A stretch of DNA of 64,000 nt from an uncultured Caulobacterales bacterium (GTDB lineage: Bacteria > Pseudomonadota > Alphaproteobacteria > Caulobacterales > Caulobacteraceae): NCBI GenBank assembly GCA_903837135.1, contig CAILTK010000056.1, positions 1 through 64,000 on the forward strand, in the 5' to 3' direction. This document shows, in pieces, positions 53,291-61,788 of the stretch. The translations under genes were made by a program, and so were the position numbers. The notes under the pieces were generated by a model. The model saw only the letters and a list, made by a program, of their open reading frames with translations, had not been told where the DNA came from and searched no databases. Within the stretch, counting starts at the first letter, position 1, and each line of letters starts with the position of its first letter.

Positions 53291-54835
53291 ATGGCCGCCT
53301 TCGGAAGCGAAACTCCGGCGCTCTATTCGGACCGGCTGAGCGCCCGCCCTGGCGAACGCGTGGCGCTGCACGCCAGCGCGCCGAGGGGTCCATGCGGGAT
53401 CGAGGTCGCCCGTGTGGGTGCGGATCGCGAGGTCGTGCTCACGCTCGAGGGCGTTCACGTCGGCGATCATTCGACGCCGGCGGACGCCGACCGCAACGGC
53501 TGCGGCTGGCCCGAGGCGGCGGCGTTCGAGGTCGGCGCGGACTGGCGCTCGGGCTACTACGACGTCGTCCTCACCGACGCGGAGGGCCGGATCGGGCGGC
53601 ACATGCTGTGCGTGAAGCCGGTCAAGCCGACCGCACGTATCGCCCTCGTGCTCACCACCAACACCCTGCACGCCTACAACTACTGGGGCGGCGCCAGCGC
53701 CTATTGCGACGTGGACGCGCTGATGACCGGCCGCGCGTCGCTGGCCGAGGCGATGGCCGGCGCCATCGGCGTGCTTTCGGCCGAGCGGCCCTTCCCACCC
53801 CTGCTGCTGGCCCCGCCCGAGGGCATGCCGCGGCTGGTCAATCTGTCGCCGCGCGGCTTCGGCCAGCGTCCCTGGGCCGGCGCCGACACCGCCTGGTCGA
53901 AGGCTCACCGTCAGACTCCCTACGACGGTTCGGCCGGCTTCCTGCGGAAGTGGGAGCAGGCCTTCGTCCGCTGGGCCGAGGGCGAGGGGATCGGGCTCGA
54001 TTATCTCACCGACTACGACCTCGAGACCGAACCCGGCGCGCTCGACGGCTATCCGTGCGTCGCCCTGGTCGGCCACTCCGAATACTGGTCGGCGGGCCAG
54101 CGCGACACGCTCGAACGGTTCGTCGACAACGGCGGGGGCCTGGCCATCCTGTCGGGCAATACGGCGTTCTGGAAGGTGCGGTGGGAAGCGGAGGGCCGGC
54201 GGCTGATCTGCCGCAAATGGAAGGGGATGGAGGACGAGCCCGAGGGGCCGGACGCCACACACCTCTGGTCCCATCCGGTGTTCGCCCGGCCGGAGGCGCA
54301 GATCACCGGCCTGAGCTTCCTCTACGGCGGCTATCACCGACTGGGCCTGTGTGTGGCGCGCGGGGCCGGCGGCTATACCGTCTACCGGTCGGACCACTGG
54401 GCGTTGGAGGACTGCGACCTCTACTACGGCGACGTGATCGGCGGGGAGGTCCCTCTGGTCGGCTACGAGAACGACGGCTGCCTGTTCGACTTCGGCGACG
54501 ACGGCCTGCCGCGCGCCGTTCCGAGGCTGGGCGTTCCGGAGGGGCTGGAGATCATCGCCGTCACGCCCGCCGCCTTCGCCGAGGCGCCCAGTCCCTACCG
54601 CCCGCTGATCCCACCCGAGCAGTTGCCGGTGGTGGCGAAGATCGCCCACGGCTCTGCTTCCGAGGCGGCGCAGGCGCGCATGCTGCGCGGCCACGCGGTG
54701 ATGGCCTCGTTCCGGCGCGGAAAGGGCGAGGTGTTCAACACCGGCACGACCGAGTGGGCCCACGCCCTCGCCGCCGGCGACCCCTTCGTCACCCGCATCA
54801 CCCGCAATGTGCTGAAGCGGTTCGGCGGGCTTTAG
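53291..54835 (+). CDS. N,N-dimethylformamidase beta-subunit-like protein
   Basis: A 514-aa protein from the ATG at 53291. The N-terminal Ig-like sheet domain (about 1-115) is followed by the DMFase large-subunit C-terminal domain, with TNTLHAYNYWGGASAY, VALVGHSEYWSAGQRDTLE, VDNGGGLAILSGNTAFWKVR and FNTGTTEWAHAL. The Tyr of HSEYW and other Tyr/Glu residues are the type of ligands that hold the mononuclear iron in dimethylformamidase. No small (alpha) subunit gene is adjacent. It probably hydrolyses an amide or is a homologue with a different role; it faces an amidase gene. Confidence 0.83.
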   Translation: MAAFGSETPALYSDRLSARPGERVALHASAPRGPCGIEVARVGADREVVLTLEGVHVGDHSTPADADRNGCGWPEAAAFEVGADWRSGYYDVVLTDAEGRIGRHMLCVKPVKPTARIALVLTTNTLHAYNYWGGASAYCDVDALMTGRASLAEAMAGAIGVLSAERPFPPLLLAPPEGMPRLVNLSPRGFGQRPWAGADTAWSKAHRQTPYDGSAGFLRKWEQAFVRWAEGEGIGLDYLTDYDLETEPGALDGYPCVALVGHSEYWSAGQRDTLERFVDNGGGLAILSGNTAFWKVRWEAEGRRLICRKWKGMEDEPEGPDATHLWSHPVFARPEAQITGLSFLYGGYHRLGLCVARGAGGYTVYRSDHWALEDCDLYYGDVIGGEVPLVGYENDGCLFDFGDDGLPRAVPRLGVPEGLEIIAVTPAAFAEAPSPYRPLIPPEQLPVVAKIAHGSASEAAQARMLRGHAVMASFRRGKGEVFNTGTTEWAHALAAGDPFVTRITRNVLKRFGGL

Positions 54836-54850
54836 GAAGCGGGCGCCGCC

Positions 54851-56278
54851 TCAGTTCCACACCGGCGGGCGGCGGTCCTTCCAGGGCTGTTCCTTCTCGA
54901 GCTGGCCCGAAAGGCGGAACAGGGTAGCCTCGTCGGCGAAGCGGCCGGTGAACATCATGCCGATCGGCAGGTTGTCCGCCGACATCCACAGCGGCAGCGA
55001 CACCGACGGCTGGCCGGTGATGTTGAACGGCGGCGTCGTGCCATAGGTCGACGCCTGGCGCCGGTCGAACTCCTTGAGCTCGACACTGAGCGGATCCAGC
55101 CAGTCGATCCGCGGCGGCGCGTTCGACATGGTCGGGGTCAGATAGACGTCGAAGCCCTCGAACCGCTGCAGGATCTGCTGGGTGAACAGCCGGAGCTGCT
55201 GGAAGCCCCAGAACGCCTGCTGGCCGGTCACCCGCTGGCCGGCGTCGTAGCCGCGTTGCGCCAGGGCGCCGAGTTCGCCCTCGCGCGGTTCGCGGCCGAG
55301 CTGTTCGACCCAGCGCTTGACGCTGGCGGAGAAGTTGGCGGCGCTGGCCAGGCCCTGGGCGCGGTAGAAGGCGCGATAGTCGATGCCGAGCCCCTGTTCG
55401 ACCAGTTCGTGCCCGAGCCCCTTCAGGAGCGCCACGGTGTCGTGCAGGCGGGCGACCGTCTCGTCGGACATCGGCCGGCCGCTGGGGGTCTCGGCCGACC
55501 AGCCGATCCTGAGCCTGCCCGGGCTCTTGGACACCTCGTCGAGATAGGGGCCGTCCTTGTGCGGGGCCTGGAAGGGATCGTCCGGCCGAGGATAGCCTGT
55601 GGCGTCGAGCATGGCCGCGCTGTCGCGGACCGTGCGGGTCAGGACGTGCTCGACCACCAGCCCGTAGGCTTCCTCGGCCAGGTCGGTGATCGGCGTGCGC
55701 CCTCGGGTGGTCTTCATCCCGACGAGGCCGCAGTTGGCGGCCGGGATGCGGATCGAACCCAGGCCGTCGCCGCCATGCGCCAGCGGAACCATGCCGGCCG
55801 CGGTAGCCGACGCCGAACCGCCCGACGATCCGCCGGCGATGTGCGCCGGGTTCCACGGATTGCCGCACGGGCCCAGCCGGTCGGACTGGGTCACGCCGGG
55901 AATGCCGAACTCCGGCGTATTGGTCTTGCCCATCAGGATCACGCCCGCGGCGCGGTAGCGGCGGATCAGCTCGCTGTCGTCCGCGTCGGCGGCGACCTGG
56001 GCGAAATGCGAGCCCGAGGTGCGGGGCCAGCCCTTCACATGGGCCGCCAGGTCCTTGACCAGGAAGGGCACACCCTTGAACGGACCGTCGGGCAGGGCGC
56101 CGGCGGCGGTCTTGCGCGCATCGTCATAGCCCTTGAACACCACCGCGTTCAGCACGCCGTTGTGGCGTTCGATCCGCTCGATCGCCGCCTCCACCAGTTC
56201 GGCGGGCTGGACCTCGCCCTTGCGCACCAGCCCGGCGAGGCCGAGTCCGTCGTAGTCCGCGTATTCGGCGAAGCCCAT
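54851..56278 (-). CDS. Amidase signature family enzyme
   Basis: A 475-aa protein with the Ser-cisSer-Lys triad: Lys75 in GVPFLVKDLAAH, Ser151 in AGGSSGGSASA and Ser175 in DGLGSIRIPA. It hydrolyses carboxamides to acids and ammonia in the cytoplasm and could take over the amides made by nitrile hydratase or related enzymes in this window. It begins 30 bp after the stop of the aminotransferase gene on the same strand, so they are probably cotranscribed. It is convergent with the dimethylformamidase-like gene (15 bp between stops). Confidence 0.93.
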   Translation of the reverse strand: MGFAEYADYDGLGLAGLVRKGEVQPAELVEAAIERIERHNGVLNAVVFKGYDDARKTAAGALPDGPFKGVPFLVKDLAAHVKGWPRTSGSHFAQVAADADDSELIRRYRAAGVILMGKTNTPEFGIPGVTQSDRLGPCGNPWNPAHIAGGSSGGSASATAAGMVPLAHGGDGLGSIRIPAANCGLVGMKTTRGRTPITDLAEEAYGLVVEHVLTRTVRDSAAMLDATGYPRPDDPFQAPHKDGPYLDEVSKSPGRLRIGWSAETPSGRPMSDETVARLHDTVALLKGLGHELVEQGLGIDYRAFYRAQGLASAANFSASVKRWVEQLGREPREGELGALAQRGYDAGQRVTGQQAFWGFQQLRLFTQQILQRFEGFDVYLTPTMSNAPPRIDWLDPLSVELKEFDRRQASTYGTTPPFNITGQPSVSLPLWMSADNLPIGMMFTGRFADEATLFRLSGQLEKEQPWKDRRPPVWN

Positions 56279-56308
56279 GGCGCGCCTCCCTCGTTAGTCT
56301 GGTTGAAC

Positions 56309-57580
56309 TCAGCCTGCGGTCAGAAAGGCCATCTTGGCGGCCGGGCGGATCTCGGCCCGGTTCCTTTTCAGGTCGTCGAAGCTCGCCTCCGCCGCGTCGA
56401 GGGCGACGTCGATGTCGGCCTCGGTCATGGCCGCGCAGAGGAACATGTTGTGCCAGGGGTGAACGTATACCCCGCGCCCCAGCATGGCGGAGCACCAGGC
56501 GAACCCCTTGGCCAGGTCCCTGTCGTCATCGAACAGGAACAGGGGCATGGTCACGGGCCCGCTCTGGCGAAAGCCGAACCCGGCCCCCGACGCGCGCTCC
56601 GCCAGGCCGTGGCGCAAGCGGGCGCCGAGGCCTTCGATTCTCTCCAGATAGTCGGACTCGCGGATCAGCTTCAGCGTCGCCACGCCCGCCGCCATGGCCG
56701 CGCCGGCGAACCAGAACGAGCCGGTGACATAGATGGAGGCCGCGGCGGCGCGGGCTTTGTCATTTCCCAGGAGGGCCGAGATCGGGTGGCCGTTGGCGAT
56801 GCACTTGCCCCAGCTCGACAGGTCGGGCTGCACGCCCACCGCCGACCAGGAGCAGTCGCGCGCCACCCGGAAACCGGCGCGGACGTCGTCGACCACCAGA
56901 AGGGCGCCGGTGCGGTCGGCGAGCTCGCGGGCCTTGTGGGCGTAGGCGGGATCGACCTCGACCTGGTCGACGAAGGCGTCGTGCCGGAACGGCGCGGCGA
57001 AGATCGCGGCGAGATCGTCGCCGGCCCTGGCCACCGCCGCCTCCAGGCTGTCGATGTCGTTGTAGGTGCAGAACACCTGGTTGGCCCTATCCTCCGGCGT
57101 GGTGCCGGCGGGACGGGGCGTGCACCAGGGCGCGGCGCCGTGATAGGCGCCCTTGGCCAACACCAGCGTCTTGCGCCGGGTATGGGCGCGCGCCGTCACC
57201 ATGGCCATGGAGGTGGCGTCCGTGCCGTTCTTGCAGAACAGCGCCCAGTCGGCGTGGGTCACCATGCCGGTGAAGGCCTCGGCCAGCGCCACCATCGCCG
57301 GCGTGGGACCGGTCAGGGCGTCGCCCTTGCGAAGCTGATCGATATAGGCGGCGTCGACCCCGGGATGCGCGTAGCCGAGCAGGTTCGGTCCGTATGCGCA
57401 CATGAAATCGAGATAGCGCCGGCCGTCCGCGTCGGTCAGGTGCGCGCCCTGCCCGCCGCTGAAGAACTGCGGATAGCCGTCCGGCAGGAGCGCGGTCGAC
57501 TGGTGACCATACATGCCGCCCGGAATCACCTGCGCCGCGCGCTCGCGAAGAGACCTGTCCAGGCTACCTGGGGCCGTCAT
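56309..57580 (-). CDS. Class III aminotransferase (glutamate-1-semialdehyde aminomutase-like)
   Basis: A 423-aa PLP enzyme: GGQGAHLTDADGRRYLDFM, CKNGTDATSMAM, VVDDVRAGFRVARDCSW and the PLP lysine in DLSSWGKCIANGHPISAL (near residue 265). The length and these blocks match the GSAM-like subgroup rather than ornithine or GABA transaminases. It is not linked to tetrapyrrole genes, so it is probably a catabolic beta- or omega-amino acid transaminase/mutase. It starts the leftward operon that continues with the amidase. Confidence 0.9.
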   Translation of the reverse strand: MTAPGSLDRSLRERAAQVIPGGMYGHQSTALLPDGYPQFFSGGQGAHLTDADGRRYLDFMCAYGPNLLGYAHPGVDAAYIDQLRKGDALTGPTPAMVALAEAFTGMVTHADWALFCKNGTDATSMAMVTARAHTRRKTLVLAKGAYHGAAPWCTPRPAGTTPEDRANQVFCTYNDIDSLEAAVARAGDDLAAIFAAPFRHDAFVDQVEVDPAYAHKARELADRTGALLVVDDVRAGFRVARDCSWSAVGVQPDLSSWGKCIANGHPISALLGNDKARAAAASIYVTGSFWFAGAAMAAGVATLKLIRESDYLERIEGLGARLRHGLAERASGAGFGFRQSGPVTMPLFLFDDDRDLAKGFAWCSAMLGRGVYVHPWHNMFLCAAMTEADIDVALDAAEASFDDLKRNRAEIRPAAKMAFLTAG

Positions 57581-58170
57581 GCGCCGTCTCCGTGAGCGGG
57601 TTCAATCCGTTTCAGTCTAGCGGCGACGGCGCCGGATTCCCAGCCGGGACGGAGCCGCGCCCCGCGCCGATGGAATCAGCGGTATGTCGACGCCCCGTTC
57701 CGGGCGACGATGCGGGCCCGGTCCGTCAGACGTCGGTAATTCAGATGCACGCCCTGTGACAGTAAGTATAAACTTCGGCCATGAGCAGAACTTCAGCAAT
57801 GCAGGTCGAAGACCAGACGTATAGGCCATTCTCCCTAGAACAGCAGCGGAGGACCGTGCGATCCCGGCCGAATTCGCGGTTTGACCCTGGTCGGCAATTC
57901 CGCGGCGCCTTCTGGCGTAAGGCGCGAACACCTTTGCGGCGGAAAGCGCCGGCGGTGCTGATCGCTCCGCGGACCGCACTTTCCAACCCGCCCGGCGCCC
58001 CTTGTCCTGCGTGTCTTTATTGAAACACTGCGGCGGGGGGTGAGAACAGAAGCGACAGTATCGCCTGAATCGCGCCCGCGTGACTTGACGAATGTGTCGA
58101 TACGAGGCTTTGTGCCGGCATCTAACAGAGCCGCAGTCACAATGCGGCCGGCATTTTTGGAGGGATTGCT
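57581..58170. other. Long promoter/leader region before the TonB receptor
   Basis: About 590 bp without a gene that I can support. An open frame at 57781-58023 has no recognisable features. TTGACG (58085-58090) is a possible -35 box, but no convincing -10 follows at 17 bp. The last 60 bp carry the hairpin listed separately. Confidence 0.5.
58113..58158 (+). promoter_or_regulatory. Terminator-like hairpin directly before the TonB receptor ribosome site
   Basis: TGCCGGC (58113-58119) pairs with GCCGGCA (58147-58153), and the T-run TTTTT (58154-58158) follows directly. GGAGGG and the ATG at 58171 come next. The order stem, T-run, Shine-Dalgarno, start codon suggests transcription attenuation; the 27-base loop is long for a simple terminator. 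Confidence 0.45.
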
Positions 58171-60765
58171 ATGAGCAACATAAGCCGCACGCGGCTGCTT
58201 TTCGCTACGTCGTCGATTCTGATTCTGGGGCTCGCCGGAACGGCGGCCGCCCAAAGCGCACCGCCAGCCGCCGCGGCGCAGGGCTCCATCGGCGAGGTGG
58301 TTGTCACCGCCCAGAAGCGCGAGCAGTCGCTTCAACAGGTTCCGGTGGCGATTTCGGCCTTCACGGTCGCCGAGCGTGACAAGATCGGCATCAACAGCGT
58401 CCAGGATCTGACCAACTTCACCCCGGGCCTGGTCTATGACACCAGCCTCGACCGGGTGTCGCTGCGCGGCATCGGCCGCTACACCAACCAGCTGTCCGCC
58501 GACTCCAGCGTCGGCGTCTATGAAGACGGCGCCTTCACCACCTTCACCACCAAGGTCGGCTACGACACCCTGTTCATCGACCGGGTTGAGGTGCTGCGCG
58601 GCCCACAGGGCACCCTCTACGGCCGCAACTCGATCGGCGGCGCGATCAACATCGTCTCGCGCAAGCCCACCGACGACTGGACCGGAGAGCTGCGCGCCGG
58701 CGTCGACGACTACGGCTATCATTTCGAGGAAGGCACGGTTTCGGGCGCGATCACCGACCACATCCAGTTCCGCCTCTCGGGATCGCAGACCGGCCAGGAA
58801 GACGGCTATTTCAACAACCTGAACGGCAACAAGAACGAGGGCAACCGCCGCAACGAGTGGTATATCGAGGGGCAACTGCAAGGCGACGCCGGCCCGCACT
58901 TCGATTGGTGGGTGAAGGCCTTCGCCGGCACCTGGCAGAACCAGGGCGGCGACTCGGGCGGCCGGATCTCCAACTCGATCGTCGTCGGCGCCGACGGCCA
59001 CACCCGGTACGGCTCGCCGACCTACGCCACCAACTTCAACATCAGCCCGTTCGGCACCAACGCGCCGATCGAAAGCTCCAACAGCCTGGCGCCGTCGCTC
59101 GGCGCCTTCCTGGCGCCCGGGGTCACCAATGTGGTCGGGGTGAACCCGACCGGCAAAAACCCCGGCAACACGGACATCCGCAACTTCTACTCGCTGTATC
59201 CGCAGGTGCAGGACGTCCACGACTATTACGGCGCGACGGCGCGCCTGACGGGGCACTTCTCCGGCTTCGACGTGCGCTATGTCGGTTCGGCGGAGCGCTA
59301 CACCTATGTGGACCGCACCGGCTATTCCGAAGGGCAGCGGATCAACAGCGGCGTGACGTCGTTCGTCGATCCGTTCGGCATCACCATCTATCCGGACGTG
59401 GAGCTCAGCTACTCCGAATATCACTGGTTCACCCAGAACGAGTTCGACCTCCTCTCGAACGGGAAGGGGCCGCTGCAGTGGGTGGTCGGCGCCTACAACT
59501 TCAACGAAGGCTACAAGCAGCCTGAATCCGTCTACATGCCGGGCCAGGCTCAGCTGGCGAACCCGCTCAACGGCTGCATCCTCGTCGGCGCCTGCGGCCC
59601 CACGCCGGCTCACGCCAACCCGGGACGCGACCTGACCAACGGGATCGCGCACATGGGCGCGGAGACCTTCGCCGGCTTCGGCCAGATCGACTGGAACTTC
59701 CTGCCGACCTGGAAATTCACCCTCGGCGCCCGCTACACCTACGACTCCAAGTGGGGCGACGACGCGGCGCAGGAATACGCCTTCCTGCCGGTCGAATATA
59801 TTCCTCAGAACTTCGCGGTGACGCTGATCAATACGCCGGCGGCGGCCCAGAAGGACGCCTCGGCCACCCATTATGACGCGGCGTCAGGCCTCTGGGTGCG
59901 CAAGCTCAGCGGCGACTGGAGCGCGGTCACCGGCGTGGCCGGATTGCAATGGCAACCCGATCGCGACACCAACCTCTATGTGAAGTACAGCCGCGGCTAT
60001 AAGTCGGGCGGCTTCAACGCCGGCGACCTTTTGGCGGCGCACGTCGAGACCGACCCCGAGCATTCGAACGACTATCAGTTCGGGATCAAGAAGAACTTCG
60101 GTCGCACGCTTCAGGTCAACCTCGACCTGTTCTACGACCAGTACTACGACGCGCAGATCCCGATCGGCGTGACCAACGGCGGGGTGATCACCACCCAGTT
60201 CCTCAATCTTCCCGAATCCCGCACCGACGGTGCGGAGCTGGAAGTGGTCTGGCAGCCGATCCGTCCCCTGCAGCTGATGCTGGACTACGGCTACAACGAC
60301 ACGTCCGTCGTCAAGTCGGGCTGCGTCGTCGACGCCAACGATCCGACCGCCTCGCTCAACGGGGCGACCCGTGGCGGCTGCACCGGCGGCGCCCAGAACC
60401 TGAAGGGCGACCAGCTGCCGAACGCGCCGAAGAACAAGATCGCGCTGAACGGCACCTACACCTGGGATCTGCCGACCGGCGTCCTGGCCTTCTCGACCAG
60501 CATCATCTGGCGTGACGTTCAGTACGGCTCGATCTTCACGCGCGCCCAGTATGAAGCCCCGTCCTGGGATCAGGTGGACCTGCGCCTCGAGTACAAGCCG
60601 ACCGGCAACCACTGGACCCTCATCGCCTACGGCAAGAACGTGTTCAACAGCACGGGTTACGCCGCCGGCGCCGGGGCCGTGGCCTGGACCAACGGGACCT
60701 TCCTGAAAGAGTACAACCTGACGCCGCCGGCCATCGGCGGGGTCGAGGTGCAATACAAGTTCTAG
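58171..60765 (+). CDS. TonB-dependent outer membrane receptor (tandem paralogue 1)
   Basis: An 864-aa protein with signal peptide (cleavage after AAAQ, residue about 28), the TonB-box region GEVVVTAQKREQSLQQVP, plug domain (about 45-165, VEVLRGPQGTLYGRNSIGG), a large beta-barrel and the aromatic end VEVQYKF. A cysteine pair in GCILVGACGPTP probably forms a disulfide in an extracellular loop. It is strikingly similar to the receptor starting at 61789. Two strong hairpins follow its stop codon, so it is transcribed as a single gene. Substrate unknown. Confidence 0.95.
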   Translation: MSNISRTRLLFATSSILILGLAGTAAAQSAPPAAAAQGSIGEVVVTAQKREQSLQQVPVAISAFTVAERDKIGINSVQDLTNFTPGLVYDTSLDRVSLRGIGRYTNQLSADSSVGVYEDGAFTTFTTKVGYDTLFIDRVEVLRGPQGTLYGRNSIGGAINIVSRKPTDDWTGELRAGVDDYGYHFEEGTVSGAITDHIQFRLSGSQTGQEDGYFNNLNGNKNEGNRRNEWYIEGQLQGDAGPHFDWWVKAFAGTWQNQGGDSGGRISNSIVVGADGHTRYGSPTYATNFNISPFGTNAPIESSNSLAPSLGAFLAPGVTNVVGVNPTGKNPGNTDIRNFYSLYPQVQDVHDYYGATARLTGHFSGFDVRYVGSAERYTYVDRTGYSEGQRINSGVTSFVDPFGITIYPDVELSYSEYHWFTQNEFDLLSNGKGPLQWVVGAYNFNEGYKQPESVYMPGQAQLANPLNGCILVGACGPTPAHANPGRDLTNGIAHMGAETFAGFGQIDWNFLPTWKFTLGARYTYDSKWGDDAAQEYAFLPVEYIPQNFAVTLINTPAAAQKDASATHYDAASGLWVRKLSGDWSAVTGVAGLQWQPDRDTNLYVKYSRGYKSGGFNAGDLLAAHVETDPEHSNDYQFGIKKNFGRTLQVNLDLFYDQYYDAQIPIGVTNGGVITTQFLNLPESRTDGAELEVVWQPIRPLQLMLDYGYNDTSVVKSGCVVDANDPTASLNGATRGGCTGGAQNLKGDQLPNAPKNKIALNGTYTWDLPTGVLAFSTSIIWRDVQYGSIFTRAQYEAPSWDQVDLRLEYKPTGNHWTLIAYGKNVFNSTGYAAGAGAVAWTNGTFLKEYNLTPPAIGGVEVQYKF

Positions 60766-60772
60766 GACGGTT

Positions 60773-60796
60773 CGCCGGCTGCAGGAGCAGCCGGCG
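60773..60796 (+). terminator. Hairpin after the first tandem TonB receptor
   Basis: cgccggctgc (60773-60782) and gcagccggcg (60787-60796) form a perfect 10-bp stem with a 4-base loop agga, 7 bp after the stop codon. There is no T-run; it probably stabilises the mRNA end together with the next hairpin. Confidence 0.6.
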
Positions 60797-60814
60797 GCCA
60801 TCGCCACGACGGTA

Positions 60815-60851
60815 TCGGGCCGGGCGGCGACGCCCGGCCCGATTCTTTTTT
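60815..60851 (+). terminator. Rho-independent terminator of the first tandem TonB receptor
   Basis: tcgggccgggc (60815-60825) and gcccggcccga (60832-60842) are a perfect 11-bp GC-rich stem with a 6-base loop, followed by ttctttttt (60843-60851). Confidence 0.92.
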
Positions 60852-61788
60852 GGATCAGGCTCCCGTTTGGACGCGGCCTGGCCGCCGACGCGCGCTCGCG
60901 GCTGCGGCGCACCGGGCGGCGCCGATTTCACCGACGGATGAGCCTGCGGGCGGGGCCTCGACGCCGGACCCCCGCCGGGTCCGGAACGCAACGGGTCCGC
61001 CTGCGCCGGCCCGAAGCGAACTGAAAATTGACAGAAGCGATAAAAGGTCTCGAAAGCGGCGAAAACACGTTGCAGAAGCGCCACAGTCCGCCCTCCATGT
61101 AATCGCCGGCATCTCCGCCGCAGCAAGGAAACCGGGGCGCTGAGCCAAGAAAATAGCCGCCTGGCCAAGGGCCAGACGGCTAAGGAGGGTATTGCTACTT
61201 CGAGCAGAAATAGCGTCGGGGACCGTATCTCGGAAAATCAGCACTGTCTATGCTGCTTATATGCCGCAAATATACCTACCTCGACCGGCTGTTGACCCAC
61301 ATATTCTTAAGATGCGCTTGAAGTGACCGCATCCGCATTTGAGACAACGGCTTGTCGCCCGGGCCTGGCCGCATGATTACGATCAGTATCCCCTCCTCTC
61401 AACGGCGAAAAATGGGGCGAGTGTCACCCGGTGTCATTTTCATATGCTTTGTTTTTGACGCCTCCGTCATAAATGACGTGGCCGACGTATTACTTATACA
61501 CGCATTCAACCTTCCGCCCGCTCCGTGCTGCATAGCAGTATACTGGAGACCAACCAGAACGTCTTATGTATTTCCAGCACATGCCGGAGGTTCATGCAGC
61601 CAATTTTAACGCTGTTTACTTCATGCATATCGGTACGCAGGAACGGATTCCCCCGTCGCGACATACCCGACCGCAGATCGATTCCCCCAGGAGCGTGAAT
61701 ACTTGACGCACGGCTCGGGTCAGCGCTTCATGTGAGCACTAAGGGGAGCCGCGGCAAAAATAGCGGCCCGTTCCGGGAGGAGATCATA
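60852..61788. other. Long intergenic region between the tandem receptors, partly AT-rich
   Basis: About 940 bp without a gene that I can support. A hairpin at 61154-61182 (tagccgcctggcc/ggccagacggcta, one mismatch) is followed by aaggaggg but no start codon. From about 61200 to 61640 the base composition is clearly richer in A+T than the rest of the window. cgtcat-aa-atgacg (61465-61478) is a perfect short palindrome. Confidence 0.55.

Noticed and set aside
55256-57595. A 779-aa plus-strand open frame opposite the amidase and aminotransferase
   Set aside because: Both opposite-strand genes have complete catalytic motifs; the frame is a composition artefact.
57781-58023. Possible 80-aa gene in the receptor leader
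   Set aside because: No family, Arg/Pro-rich, poor start context.
57835-59871. A 678-aa minus-strand open frame opposite the first tandem TonB receptor
   Set aside because: It is antisense to a well-supported receptor and shows no protein features; a similar frame appears opposite the second receptor for the same reason.
61184-61220. Segment resembling the receptor start region (ggaggg, attgcta, gagca) in the gap between the tandem receptors, suggesting a relic third receptor
   Set aside because: Similarity covers only about 25 bp and does not continue into receptor sequence; could be chance.
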